A DNA stretch of 64,000 nt from CAVQGZ01 sp964400785. GTDB taxonomy: Bacteria > Actinomycetota > Actinomycetes > Jiangellales > Jiangellaceae. The notes under the pieces are model-generated. The model was not told the DNA's origin. It ran no database searches and saw only the letters and a program-made list of their open reading frames with translations. Numbering within the stretch: the first letter of the stretch is position 1; every line of letters starts with the position of its first letter. This document shows positions 44,503 to 52,162 of the stretch, piece by piece. Both the position numbers and the translations under genes were made by a program. The DNA lies in contig CAYNWB010000003.1 of NCBI GenBank assembly GCA_964400785.1, forward strand, positions 1 through 64,000, in the 5' to 3' direction.

Positions 44503-45652
44503 GGCTCACCTGGCCCGAGGCCACCGAGAAGCGCGCGCCACCCAGCTGTGTCGGTACGTCGGCAGCGACGGCGGCTGTGACGATCACCTGGTCAGCATCC
44601 CCCATGCGCTCGACAAGGTGGTCGCGGCGCCGGCTGTCGAGCTCGGCGAACACGTCGTCGAGCATCAGCACCGGTGGGCTGTCGGACTCCCCGAGCAGCA
44701 CCTCGAAGCTCGACAACCGCAGTGCCAGAGCCAGGGACCACGACTCGCCCTGGCTGGCGTACCCCCGCGCCGGCAGGTCACCGAGCCAGAGCGCCACGTC
44801 GTCGCGGTGCGGCCCGACCAGGCACAGGCCTCGCTCGATCTCGGCCGACCGGGCCTGCGCGAGAGCCTCGGTGAGCAGGTCGGTCCACGCCACAGCATCG
44901 GCGCCCACCGACGCCACCCTGCCCTCGGCCACCCCGTACGCGCTCACACTCGACCGATACTCGGCCCTCGCCGGTGCGCTGTCAGGTGCCAGCGCGGCGT
45001 AGACCTGGGCGAGGTGGTCACTCAGATCGCTGAGCAGCGACACCCTGCCGGCGACGAGCTCGCCCCCCGTCGTGGCCAGGTGACGGTCCCAGACCTCGAG
45101 GGTGCCGAGATCGAGCGGGGTCCCTCCACGCTGGCGTCGCAGGGCAGAGGCTGAGCGAAGCAGCGCCGTTCGTTGCTTGAGCACCCGCTCGTAGTCCGCG
45201 CGCACGCCGGCGAGCCTCGGTCGGCGCTGCACCAGCAGCTGGTCGACGAAGCGCCGGCGCTCCGAGGGGTCGCCCTTGACGATGCTGAGGTCCTCCGGCG
45301 CGAACAGCACCACCTGCAGCAGCCCGAGCACCTCGCGCGTGCTGCGTACGGCCGAGCGGTTGACCCGGGCGGCGTTGGCGGCGCCCGCGTTGAGGTCGAT
45401 CTCGACGGTGAGCGACCGCTCGTGCGAACGTACCCGGGCCGCCAGCAGCGCTCTGCTGCTGCCCGATCGGATGAGCGGCGCGTCCGTGGCCACTCGGTGG
45501 CTCGACGCCGTCGCCAGGTAGTGCACCGCCTCGACCAGGTTGGTCTTGCCCTGACCGTTGGCACCGAGCAGAACCGTGACGCCGGGGTCCCATGCCAGGT
45601 CGAGCGCGGTGTAGCTGCGGAAGTCGCGCAGGGACAGCGACGAGACGTGCAC
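44492..45652 (-). CDS. recF: DNA replication and repair protein RecF
   Basis: A 386-residue SMC-like ATPase that loads RecA with RecO and RecR at gaps. Walker A GANGQGKTNLVEA lies near residues 30-42, signature QGESWSLALAL near 310, and Walker B LMLDDVFAELDSRRR near 333-347. The N terminus MHVSSLSLRDFRSYTALDL is standard. GTG start at 45652, 11 bp after the dnaN stop. No gnd gene intervenes between dnaN and recF, unlike in Mycobacterium. Confidence 0.97.
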   Translation of the reverse strand: MHVSSLSLRDFRSYTALDLAWDPGVTVLLGANGQGKTNLVEAVHYLATASSHRVATDAPLIRSGSSRALLAARVRSHERSLTVEIDLNAGAANAARVNRSAVRSTREVLGLLQVVLFAPEDLSIVKGDPSERRRFVDQLLVQRRPRLAGVRADYERVLKQRTALLRSASALRRQRGGTPLDLGTLEVWDRHLATTGGELVAGRVSLLSDLSDHLAQVYAALAPDSAPARAEYRSSVSAYGVAEGRVASVGADAVAWTDLLTEALAQARSAEIERGLCLVGPHRDDVALWLGDLPARGYASQGESWSLALALRLSSFEVLLGESDSPPVLMLDDVFAELDSRRRDHLVERMGDADQVIVTAAVAADVPTQLGGARFSVASGQVSRVE

Positions 45653-45663
45653 CGATCGGCGGC

Positions 45664-46779
45664 TCAGCCGGCCAGGCGCACCGGCATGAGCAGGTAGCGG
45701 TAGTCGGGGTGGGTCGCCTCGTCCATGCCGTCGGCCCCCTGCAGCACAGCCGGACGCGCCGGTTGGGTGAAGCTCAGCACGGCCACGGGGGCGTCGATGG
45801 CGCCCAGCCCGTCGAGCAGGTACCCGGGGTTGAAGCCGATCGTCAGACCCTCGCCCGTCACCTGAGCAGGCAACGACTCCACCGCCTGCGCGTCCTCACC
45901 GCTGGAGGCCTCCAGCGTGACGTCGGCCTCCCCGAAGGTCAGACGCACCGGCGAGTTGCGGTCGGCGACGAGCGCGACGCGCTTCACCGACTCGACGAGG
46001 ACTGCGGTGTCGATGCGTGCGACCGTGACCGACTCGCTCGGGAACAACGTCCGGTACTTGGGGAACTCGCCGTCGATGAGCCGCGCACTGCTGCGCCGGT
46101 CGACGGTCGACAGCCCGAGCAGGCCGCCGGCTCCCAGGCCGATCTCGACGTCTCCGGCCCCGAGCGACTTGGCGGTCTCGGCCAGCGACCGCGCCGGCAC
46201 GAGTGCGACAGCCGAGGCTCCCGGTCGAACCGGGTCCCAGGCCAGCTCGCGCACCGCGAGTCGGTACCGGTCGGTCGCAGCGAGCGTCAGCAGCGCGCCG
46301 TCGATCTCCATGCGGATACCGGTGAGCACAGGGAGCATGTCGTCGCGGCCCGAGGCAACCGCGACCTGCGCCACTGCCTCCGCCAGCGCGGGACCCGGCA
46401 CCCGACCCACCACCTCGGGCAGCTCGGGCAGCGCGGGGTAGTCCTCGACCGGCAGCGACTGCAGCGTGAACCGGGACGACCCACAGGTCAGCGACACCTT
46501 GCCGGCCTCGGCCACCAGATCGATGGGCCGTCCCGGCAGCGACCGCGTGATGTCGGCCAGCAGCCGTCCGGAGACCAGAGAGACCCCCGGGTCGACGACG
46601 TCGGCAGCGAAGGAGACCTCACCGAAGACCTCGTGGTCGTACCCCGCGACCCGGACGCCGTCGGCGTCGGCCTCGATGCGCAGCGCGGCGAGGACGGGAA
46701 GCGTGGGTCTGCTGGGCAACGTGCGAGCCGCCCACGCGACCCCGTCAGCGAGGACGTCGCGTTCGATTCGGAATTTCAC
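45664..46779 (-). CDS. dnaN: DNA polymerase III beta sliding clamp
   Basis: A 371-residue clamp that holds the polymerase on DNA, three repeated beta-clamp domains. It starts VKFRIERDVLADGVAWAARTLPSRPTLPVLAAL and ends RYLLMPVRLAG, the usual ML/MPV-R C terminus that forms the binding pocket. AATDRYRLAVREL marks domain 2 and LIDGEFPKYRTLFP domain 3. GTG 46777-46779 is preferred over the upstream in-frame start because it has the canonical MKFRxERD and an AAAGGGA nearby. Confidence 0.97.
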   Translation of the reverse strand: MKFRIERDVLADGVAWAARTLPSRPTLPVLAALRIEADADGVRVAGYDHEVFGEVSFAADVVDPGVSLVSGRLLADITRSLPGRPIDLVAEAGKVSLTCGSSRFTLQSLPVEDYPALPELPEVVGRVPGPALAEAVAQVAVASGRDDMLPVLTGIRMEIDGALLTLAATDRYRLAVRELAWDPVRPGASAVALVPARSLAETAKSLGAGDVEIGLGAGGLLGLSTVDRRSSARLIDGEFPKYRTLFPSESVTVARIDTAVLVESVKRVALVADRNSPVRLTFGEADVTLEASSGEDAQAVESLPAQVTGEGLTIGFNPGYLLDGLGAIDAPVAVLSFTQPARPAVLQGADGMDEATHPDYRYLLMPVRLAG

Positions 46780-47118
46780 TGCTGGTCCCTTTCTGACCTG
46801 GCGCCGTCCGTGCTCGGCGTCGATGGCGATACTTCCACAGACCAGGGCGCGAGCCACGAGTCACATGTCGTCGTCGTAGACATGTCCCGTCGTCGTCGTA
46901 GGTCGTGTGGACACTGTGGACAGACCCCGCTCCGTGCTGCTCGTGGCACAGACCGAGCGGTGCACAACATGGGGACGGACGCCAGGAGGGCTGGGGACCA
47001 CACGCGGGATCGGGGGACGATCGTTGCGGGCCGCGCTGGGCTGCGCGCCTGTCCACAGGCTGTCCACCGAGTCCTGCGCCACGACGGCACGTGCGTCCAC
47101 AACAGCTCACAGCCGGTG
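46780..47118. other. oriC: Probable oriC segment between dnaN and dnaA
   Basis: A 339-bp non-coding gap, the normal place for oriC in actinobacteria. DnaA-box-like 9-mers (consensus TTGTCCACA) lie at 46906-46914 and 46915-46923 (minus strand, one mismatch each, head to tail), 47049-47057 (one mismatch), 47060-47068 and 47093-47101 (two mismatches each). A 17-22 bp direct repeat sits at 46863-46901. GC is high and no clear AT-rich unwinding element is visible. The long plus-strand frame through it is antisense to dnaN and dnaA and not a gene. Confidence 0.75.
46863..46901. repeat. ACATGT...GTCGTCGTCGTAG direct repeat in the origin gap
   Basis: Two tandem units: 17 bases at 46863-46879 and 22 bases at 46880-46901, both starting ACATGTC and ending GTCGTCGTCGTAG, the second with five extra bases. 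They stand directly beside the head-to-tail DnaA-box pair at 46906-46923. They could be an accessory protein site or part of the unwinding region; there is no direct evidence. Confidence 0.6.
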
Positions 47119-48669
47119 TCAGGTCGACCGGGAGCTCTGCCGGATTCGGTTGGTGAGCTCGGTGACCTGGTTGAACACAGATCGACGCTCGGCCATCAAC
47201 GTCCTGATCTTGCGATCAGCGTGCATGACGGTCGTGTGGTCGCGGCCGCCGAACTCCTGACCGATCTTCGGCAGCGACAGCTCGGTCAGCTCACGGCACA
47301 GATACATCGCGATCTGTCGCGCTGTCACCAGGGTGCGGCTGCGACTGGCTCCGAGCAGGTCGTCGATGGCCAGGTCGAAGTACGTGGCCGTCGCGGCGAT
47401 GATCGTCGCGGCGCTGATGTCGGGCGCCGTGTCGGTCGGCATCAGGTCCTTGAGCACCACCTCGGCCAAGGCCAGGTCGACTGGCTGGCGGTTGAGGCTT
47501 GCGAAGGCCGTCACACGCACCAGGGCGCCTTCGAGCTCCCTGATGTTGGTGTCGATGCGGCTCGCGATGAACTCCAGCACGTCTGCCGGCACCGCCAACC
47601 GATCGGCAGCGGCCTTCTTCGACAGGATCGCGATGCGCGTCTCGAGGTCGGGTGGCTGCACGTCGGTGATGAGGCCCCACGTGAACCGGTTGCGCAGCCG
47701 GTCCTCGAGCTCGGCGAACTCCTTCGGGGGACGGTCGGACGTGATGACGATCTGCTTGTTGGCGTTGTGCAGGGCGTTGAAGGTGTGGAAGAACTCCTCC
47801 TGCGTCTGGATCTTGCCCTCGAGAAACTGGATGTCGTCGATGAGCAGCACGTCCACGTCGCGGTAGCGCCGATGGAACGTCGACGCGCGGTCGTCTCGGA
47901 TGGAGTTGATGAAGTCGTTCGTGAACTCCTCGCTGGAGACGTAGCGCACGCGCGTCCCCGGGTAGACCTCCGCCGCGTAGTGGCCGATCGCGTGCAGCAG
48001 GTGCGTCTTGCCCAGCCCCGAGTCGCCGTAGACCAGCAGAGGGTTGTAGGCCTTTCCGGGAGCCTCGGCGACCGCTACCGCAGCGGCGTGCGCGAAGCGG
48101 TTGCTCGACCCGATGACGAACCGCTCGAACGTGTACCGGGGGTTCAGCGCCGCGATGTCGCGGCGGGTGACCGGGGCGCTGGGAGCGGGGGCCTGCTCGG
48201 CGGTGGGGGCCCGCTCGGCGGTGGCGGCTGTCGAGGGCGGGCCGGCGTGGCCGGAGCCGTCGGCAGCCGCAGCGTGTGCGGGGGCAGTGGCCGACGAGCC
48301 GTTGGGGCTGTCCGCGCCGCTGGCGGCAACGACCTCGATCATGATGCCGATCGTCCGGTTCAGCCGGGTCGAGAGCTCGGTGACCAGGGCACCGAGTGCC
48401 CGGCGCTCGAGCTGGTTCTTGGCGTACTCGCTGGGGGCGACGGCGACGACGGTGTCCTGCACCATGGCCACGGGCCTCGCCTGAGCGATGAACGCCTGGA
48501 CGGCTGGGCCCACCTCGGAGCCGATCGCGGAGACCGCGTCGTCCCAGACGTGGTTCAGCTCCGCACTCGTCAGAGGGGGCGGAGACGGGTCCGCGGAGGG
48601 CCGCTCGGCGAGATCGACGGCGTGATCATCGTGGGATGATTCATCCCTGGCCTGCGGCTGGTCGGTCAC
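47119..48669 (-). CDS. dnaA: Chromosomal replication initiator DnaA
   Basis: The 516-residue initiator. Domain I (about 33-115, LTSAELNHVWDDAV) binds helicase and regulators; domain II (about 118-170) is an Ala/Pro/Ser linker; domain III is AAA+ with NPRYTFERFVIGSSNRFAHA, Walker A GDSGLGKTHLL (about 215-225) and Walker B VLLIDDIQFL; domain IV has the DnaA signature with CRELTELSLPKIGQEFGGRDHTTVMHA. GTG 48667-48669 is chosen because an in-frame GTG at 48696 would fall inside a perfect DnaA box, and GGGGGA precedes 48669. Autoregulation by that box is likely. Confidence 0.97.
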   Translation of the reverse strand: MTDQPQARDESSHDDHAVDLAERPSADPSPPPLTSAELNHVWDDAVSAIGSEVGPAVQAFIAQARPVAMVQDTVVAVAPSEYAKNQLERRALGALVTELSTRLNRTIGIMIEVVAASGADSPNGSSATAPAHAAAADGSGHAGPPSTAATAERAPTAEQAPAPSAPVTRRDIAALNPRYTFERFVIGSSNRFAHAAAVAVAEAPGKAYNPLLVYGDSGLGKTHLLHAIGHYAAEVYPGTRVRYVSSEEFTNDFINSIRDDRASTFHRRYRDVDVLLIDDIQFLEGKIQTQEEFFHTFNALHNANKQIVITSDRPPKEFAELEDRLRNRFTWGLITDVQPPDLETRIAILSKKAAADRLAVPADVLEFIASRIDTNIRELEGALVRVTAFASLNRQPVDLALAEVVLKDLMPTDTAPDISAATIIAATATYFDLAIDDLLGASRSRTLVTARQIAMYLCRELTELSLPKIGQEFGGRDHTTVMHADRKIRTLMAERRSVFNQVTELTNRIRQSSRST

Positions 48670-48688
48670 ACATCCCCCGTCCACACCT

Positions 48689-48697
48689 TTGTCCACA
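48689..48697 (+). promoter_or_regulatory. Perfect DnaA box TTGTCCACA before dnaA
   Basis: The only exact plus-strand copy of the consensus box in this gap, 20 bp upstream of the dnaA GTG. Its position in the dnaA leader suits autorepression and/or an origin role. Weaker relatives (for example CGTCCACAC at 48678-48686) lie beside it. Confidence 0.7.
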
Positions 48698-49065
48698 GCC
48701 TGGGGACGAGAGTGGGCGAGGGGGACCCGGGTCTACGTCGCCACGTCTGCCGTCATCCGGCGTGTTCGATGTCATCGTCTGCTACTGAGCTGTTCCATCC
48801 GGGTTCGAACGGGACAGGCGCGAGACGCTACCGCTCGTGGCGGGACATCGCAATGGTCCTTCCACACTGGTGGACGCGGCTGCCGGGCGCCGGCCCCGGT
48901 GGCGGCGAATGCTCGGTTTGACCCTGTGAACTGGGGTGACCTACCCTGATGCCGCACCCCTGTCTTTCCGACGCCTTTCCGATCCTGACAGACGTCCGTC
49001 CCGACGTGGCGACGGTCTTCAGCGCCCTGGCAGACGATCGACTGCTGACCACCGGGAGTCCTGAC
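48698..49065. other. dnaA-rpmH intergenic region
   Basis: About 370 bp between the divergent dnaA and rpmH. It holds the 5' leader and promoter of rpmH (see separate entry) and presumably the dnaA promoter, which I could not place. A CCACACTGGTGG palindrome lies at 48862-48873. A frame reading into rpmH from 48949 has no homology and is taken as leader. I see no RNA gene or further perfect DnaA box. Confidence 0.5.
48918..48947 (+). promoter_or_regulatory. Predicted rpmH promoter
   Basis: TTGACC at 48918-48923 and TACCCT at 48942-48947, spaced 18 bp, resemble a housekeeping-sigma -35 and -10. Transcription from about 48954 would give a leader of roughly 110 bases before the rpmH GTG, and probably serve rnpA, yidD, yidC and jag as well. 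Confidence 0.5.
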
Positions 49066-49200
49066 GTGAAGCGCACCTTTCAGCCGAACAACCGCAAGCG
49101 GGCCAAGACCCACGGCTTCCGCACGCGTATGCGCACCCGCGCCGGACGATCCATCGTCAAGTCCCGTCGCTCCAAGGGCCGCGTCCGGCTCACGGCCTGA
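49066..49200 (+). CDS. rpmH: 50S ribosomal protein L34
   Basis: A 44-residue, very basic ribosomal protein in the large subunit. The sequence VKRTFQPNNRKRAKTHGFRT, then RMRTRAGRSIVKSRRSKGR, is the full L34 signature. GTG at 49066 is fixed by that universal MKRTFQP-type start and a GGGAG eleven bases upstream. First gene of the rpmH-rnpA-yidD-yidC-jag operon. Confidence 0.98.
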   Translation: MKRTFQPNNRKRAKTHGFRTRMRTRAGRSIVKSRRSKGRVRLTA

Positions 49201-49205
49201 CCGCG

Positions 49206-49583
49206 GTGCTGGCGGCTCGCCACCGGTTGCGTCGCTCCGACGACTTTCGTCGCACGGTCAGGCGCGGGGCACGGTCGTCGCAAGCGTGCGTCGTCGTGCA
49301 CGAGCTGCACAGCCCCGGTGCATCTGACACGGACGACGCCGGGCCCAAGGTCGGCTTCGTGGTCAGCTCCTCGGTCGGCAACGCCGTCACCCGCAACGCC
49401 GTCGCGCGTCGGCTGCGGCACCTGATGCGCGATCGCCTCGATGACCTGCAACCGGGCAGCACGGTGGTGGTTCGGGCCACCCCGCGCGCGGCGACGGTGT
49501 CCTCGGCACGACTCGGTGCCGACCTGGATGCCTGCCTGGCGCACCTGCGCCGCCGGCGGGCACAGGGCCGGGTGTCGGTATGA
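49206..49583 (+). CDS. rnpA: Ribonuclease P protein component
   Basis: A 125-residue basic protein that binds the RNase P RNA and helps trim tRNA 5' ends. Start MLAARHRLRRSDDFRRTVRRG is typical, and the RNR motif is in VGNAVTRNAVARRLRHLMRD near residues 58-77. It begins 5 bp after rpmH and overlaps yidD by 4 bp. Confidence 0.96.
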   Translation: MLAARHRLRRSDDFRRTVRRGARSSQACVVVHELHSPGASDTDDAGPKVGFVVSSSVGNAVTRNAVARRLRHLMRDRLDDLQPGSTVVVRATPRAATVSSARLGADLDACLAHLRRRRAQGRVSV

Positions 49584-49894
49584 GGTGGCTTCTGCTGTCG
49601 TTGCTGCGCCTCTACCAGCGGTTCGTCAGCCCGCTGCTCGGGCCCACGTGCCGGTACTACCCGTCCTGCTCGGGGTACGCGATGACGTCGGTCCATCGTC
49701 ACGGAGCCCTTCGTGGGTCGTGGCTGGCAGCACGACGTGTCGGGCGATGCCACCCCTGGTCCGACGGCGGGGTGGATCTGGTCCCCCAGCGCGGCGACTA
49801 CCGTTGGTGGGGCCGCTGCCCCGGTAGCGACCCCGACTCCGCTCGTCCCGTCACCTCGCAGACCACCTCCGCGTCTGCCGCCGAAGGAGCCTGA
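49580..49894 (+). CDS. yidD: Membrane protein insertion efficiency factor YidD
   Basis: A 104-residue small protein (HlyA-like family) with an amphipathic N-terminal helix and the signature LLGPTCRYYPSCSGYAMTSV followed by RRVGRCHPWSDGG, holding the conserved Cys residues. It helps YidC insert membrane proteins. ATG overlaps the rnpA stop (ATGA). The C terminus (about 85-104) is a Ser/Thr/Ala tail of no known role. Confidence 0.94.
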   Translation: MRWLLLSLLRLYQRFVSPLLGPTCRYYPSCSGYAMTSVHRHGALRGSWLAARRVGRCHPWSDGGVDLVPQRGDYRWWGRCPGSDPDSARPVTSQTTSASAAEGA

Positions 49895-49898
49895 CCCC

Positions 49899-50858
49899 GT
49901 GGACACCCTGCTGGCCCCGCTCTACTGGGTCGTGTCGTGGATCATGATCGGCTGGCACGAGCTGTTCAGCCTGTTCTTGGACGCCGACTCCGGCGGAACG
50001 TGGGCGCTGTCGATCATCGGTCTCGTCATCGTCATGCGCATCCTGCTGATCCCGCTGTTCGTGCGGCAGATCAAGTCGATGCGCAACATGCAGCTCATCC
50101 AGCCGCAGATGCGCGAGCTCCAGGCCAAGTACGGCCACGACAAGGAGAAGCTCAGCCAAGAGATGATGAAGCTGTACAAGGACACGGGCAGCAACCCGTT
50201 CTCCTCGTGCCTTCCCGTCCTGGCTCAGGCTCCGTTCTTCTTCGCGCTCTTCCGCGTGCTCAACGGGATCGCCGAGGACGTGCCGCGTGGCGCATTCGGC
50301 CAGTACCCCGACCTGTTCGAGTCGCTGTCGAACTCGACGGTGTTCGGTGCCCCGTTGGCGGCGAGCTTCGCGACCGCCGAGACGTACCCCAACGGCGCGA
50401 CCACCCGAGTGATCGCCGCCGTCATGGTCGTGCTCATGACGGCGACCACGTTCTTCACGCAGCGCCAGCTGATGCGGCAGAACATGCCGAAGTCGGCGCT
50501 GGAGGGGCCGTTCGCCCAGCAGCAGAAGATCCTGCTCTACGTGCTTCCGCTGATGTTCCTGTTCTCCGGGTACTACTTCCCGCTCGGTGTGGTGCTCTAC
50601 TGGCTCACCAGCAACATCTGGACGATGGGACAGCAGTTCTACGTGATCCGACGCATGCCCGCCCCGGGTACGCCGGCCGAAGAGGCGATGCGGCGGCGCA
50701 AGGAGGCCAAGGCGGTGCGCAAGGGCCTGCCCCCGCCGGCCGCCGACGCCGGCAGCAACGTCGTGATCGCTGAGCCCAGCCCGGTGAGCGCCGAACCCAA
50801 GCGGCAGCAGCCGAAGAAGCAGAGCCGTAGCCAGCGCAAGAAGAGCGGCAAGAAGTAG
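49899..50858 (+). CDS. yidC: Membrane protein insertase YidC/Oxa1
   Basis: A 319-residue insertase with five membrane helices in the Oxa1 core, without the large periplasmic domain of proteobacterial YidC. Seen: RILLIPLFVRQIKSMRNMQLIQPQM, with the basic groove residue, then KLYKDTGSNPFSSCLPVLAQAPFFFALF and LPLMFLFSGYYFPLGVVLYWLTSNIWTMGQQ. The C terminus is Lys/Arg-rich and probably meets the ribosome. GTG 49899-49901, with AAGGAG about 11 bases before. Followed by jag. Confidence 0.96.
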   Translation: MDTLLAPLYWVVSWIMIGWHELFSLFLDADSGGTWALSIIGLVIVMRILLIPLFVRQIKSMRNMQLIQPQMRELQAKYGHDKEKLSQEMMKLYKDTGSNPFSSCLPVLAQAPFFFALFRVLNGIAEDVPRGAFGQYPDLFESLSNSTVFGAPLAASFATAETYPNGATTRVIAAVMVVLMTATTFFTQRQLMRQNMPKSALEGPFAQQQKILLYVLPLMFLFSGYYFPLGVVLYWLTSNIWTMGQQFYVIRRMPAPGTPAEEAMRRRKEAKAVRKGLPPPAADAGSNVVIAEPSPVSAEPKRQQPKKQSRSQRKKSGKK

Positions 50859-50883
50859 CGCCGACGACCACCAGGAGAGTGTC

Positions 50884-51450
50884 GTGACCGACTCCGTGAC
50901 CGAGCCCGACGTCGAGACCTCCTCGGCGATCACGGCTCCGCCCGACTCACCCGCCGGCCCACGCGAGTCGCGTGTCGACCCGGGCGCCCTCGAGCGGGAG
51001 TCCGACATCGCTGCGGACTACATCGAGGGCCTGCTCGACGTCCTGGACATCGCGGGTGACATCGACATGGACATCGAGGGCGTGCGGGCGACCGTGTCTG
51101 TCGTCCCCGATCCCGAGGACCCGACGGCGCTGGACTCGCTCGTCGGGGAGGACGGCCGCGTGCTCGACGCCCTGCAGGACCTGGCGCGGCTCGCGGTCGC
51201 GGCCCGCACGGGCGAGCGCAGCAGGCTCATGCTCGACATCGCCCAGTTTCGGGCCCGGCGCCGCGACGACCTCGCCGCACTGGCCACGACGGTCGTCGAG
51301 CAGGTGCTCGCCACCGGGCAGCCCGTGCACATGGAGCCGATGACACCGTTCGAGCGCAAGGTGGTGCACGACACGGTGGCAGCGGCTGGGCTGCACAGCG
51401 AGTCCGACGGCGAGGAGCCGAACCGGCACGTCGTCGTGCGGCAGGGGTGA
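50884..51450 (+). CDS. khpB: RNA-binding protein KhpB/Jag (KH-II + R3H)
   Basis: A 188-residue RNA-binding protein. After an acidic disordered start (about 1-38), a KH domain with GVRATVSVV and SLVGEDGRVLDALQDLARLAV (about 63-110) leads to an R3H domain with PMTPFERKVVHDTVAAAGLHS and the ending NRHVVV. With KhpA such proteins bind many RNAs and affect cell elongation; the N-terminal Jag domain of firmicutes is absent. GGAG precedes the GTG. Position between yidC and rsmG is standard. Confidence 0.94.
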   Translation: MTDSVTEPDVETSSAITAPPDSPAGPRESRVDPGALERESDIAADYIEGLLDVLDIAGDIDMDIEGVRATVSVVPDPEDPTALDSLVGEDGRVLDALQDLARLAVAARTGERSRLMLDIAQFRARRRDDLAALATTVVEQVLATGQPVHMEPMTPFERKVVHDTVAAAGLHSESDGEEPNRHVVVRQG

Positions 51451-51472
51451 CCCCGCACCGTCCGCCCCGGCG

Positions 51473-52132
51473 ATGTTTCACGTGAAACACGAACCGTCGC
51501 TACCGCCGGCTCCTGCCGTTGCCGCCGAGGTGTTCGGCGCGGCGCTGGCCGCGGCGCAGGCCTACGCCGACCTGCTGGCCACCGAGGGCGTGGCACGAGG
51601 GCTCATCGGGCCCCGTGAGGTCGACCGGCTGTGGGAACGGCATCTGCTCAACTGCGCGGCAGTGTCCGCCGCCGTGCCCGACGGCCGAGTGCTCGACGTC
51701 GGCTCCGGTGCGGGCCTGCCCGGAGTACCGCTGGCTCTGGTCCGTCCGGAGCTGCACATCACGCTGGTCGAGCCTCTGCTGCGACGGGCGACGTTTCTCG
51801 GTGAGGTGCGCGAGAGGCTCGGGCTGACCCGCCTCGACGTCGTCCGAGCACGCGCCGAGCAGCTGCCGCGTCGAGAGGCCGACGTCGTGGTCGCACGGGC
51901 CGTCGCTCCGCTCGACCGGCTGGCGTCCTGGACCCTTCCCCTGCTGCGGCCGGGCGGACGCCTCGTCGCGATGAAGGGACGAGCGGCCGACGACGAGGTC
52001 GCCGGTGCCGTGTCGGTGTTTCGTCGTCTGGGCGCACGGTGCTGGGAGGTGCGCGACCTCGTGCTGCCCGGCGGCCTCGAGGCGACGCGCGCGGTCGTGG
52101 TGGTTGCCGGAAACCCGGCCTCCACGCGGTGA
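51473..52132 (+). CDS. rsmG: 16S rRNA m7G527 methyltransferase RsmG
   Basis: A 219-residue methyltransferase modifying G527 of 16S rRNA. The SAM-binding VLDVGSGAGLPGVPLAL is at about residues 69-85, with HITLVEPLLRRATFL and ARAVAPLDRLASWTLPLL as family blocks. LWERHLLNCAAV marks the N-terminal substrate helix. Its first six codons, MFHVKH, are entirely a parS site (51474-51489), so the N terminus seems dictated by the palindrome. No good ribosome site is visible; mRNA may be read through from jag. Confidence 0.95.
   Translation: MFHVKHEPSLPPAPAVAAEVFGAALAAAQAYADLLATEGVARGLIGPREVDRLWERHLLNCAAVSAAVPDGRVLDVGSGAGLPGVPLALVRPELHITLVEPLLRRATFLGEVRERLGLTRLDVVRARAEQLPRREADVVVARAVAPLDRLASWTLPLLRPGGRLVAMKGRAADDEVAGAVSVFRRLGARCWEVRDLVLPGGLEATRAVVVVAGNPASTR
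51474..51489. promoter_or_regulatory. parS: parS centromere site 1 (perfect)
   Basis: TGTTTCACGTGAAACA is an exact 16-bp parS palindrome, the ParB-binding sequence conserved across bacteria. It overlaps the rsmG start codon and first codons. ParB spreading from here organises the origin for segregation by ParA. Confidence 0.95.
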
Positions 52133-52162
52133 CAATGGTGCCTGCGCGACGCGGAGGTGGCA

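Noticed and set aside
45592..48639. A plus-strand open frame of 1015 codons across recF end, dnaN, the origin gap and dnaA
   Set aside because: It is antisense to well-identified essential genes, has no homology, and exists only because GC-rich DNA has few stop codons.
48670..48696. Longer DnaA starting at GTG 48696
   Set aside because: That start falls in a perfect DnaA box and lacks a ribosome site; GTG 48669 has GGGGGA upstream.
48949..49065. N-terminal extension of ribosomal protein L34
   Set aside because: L34 has a universal start at MKRTFQP; the upstream frame is leader sequence.
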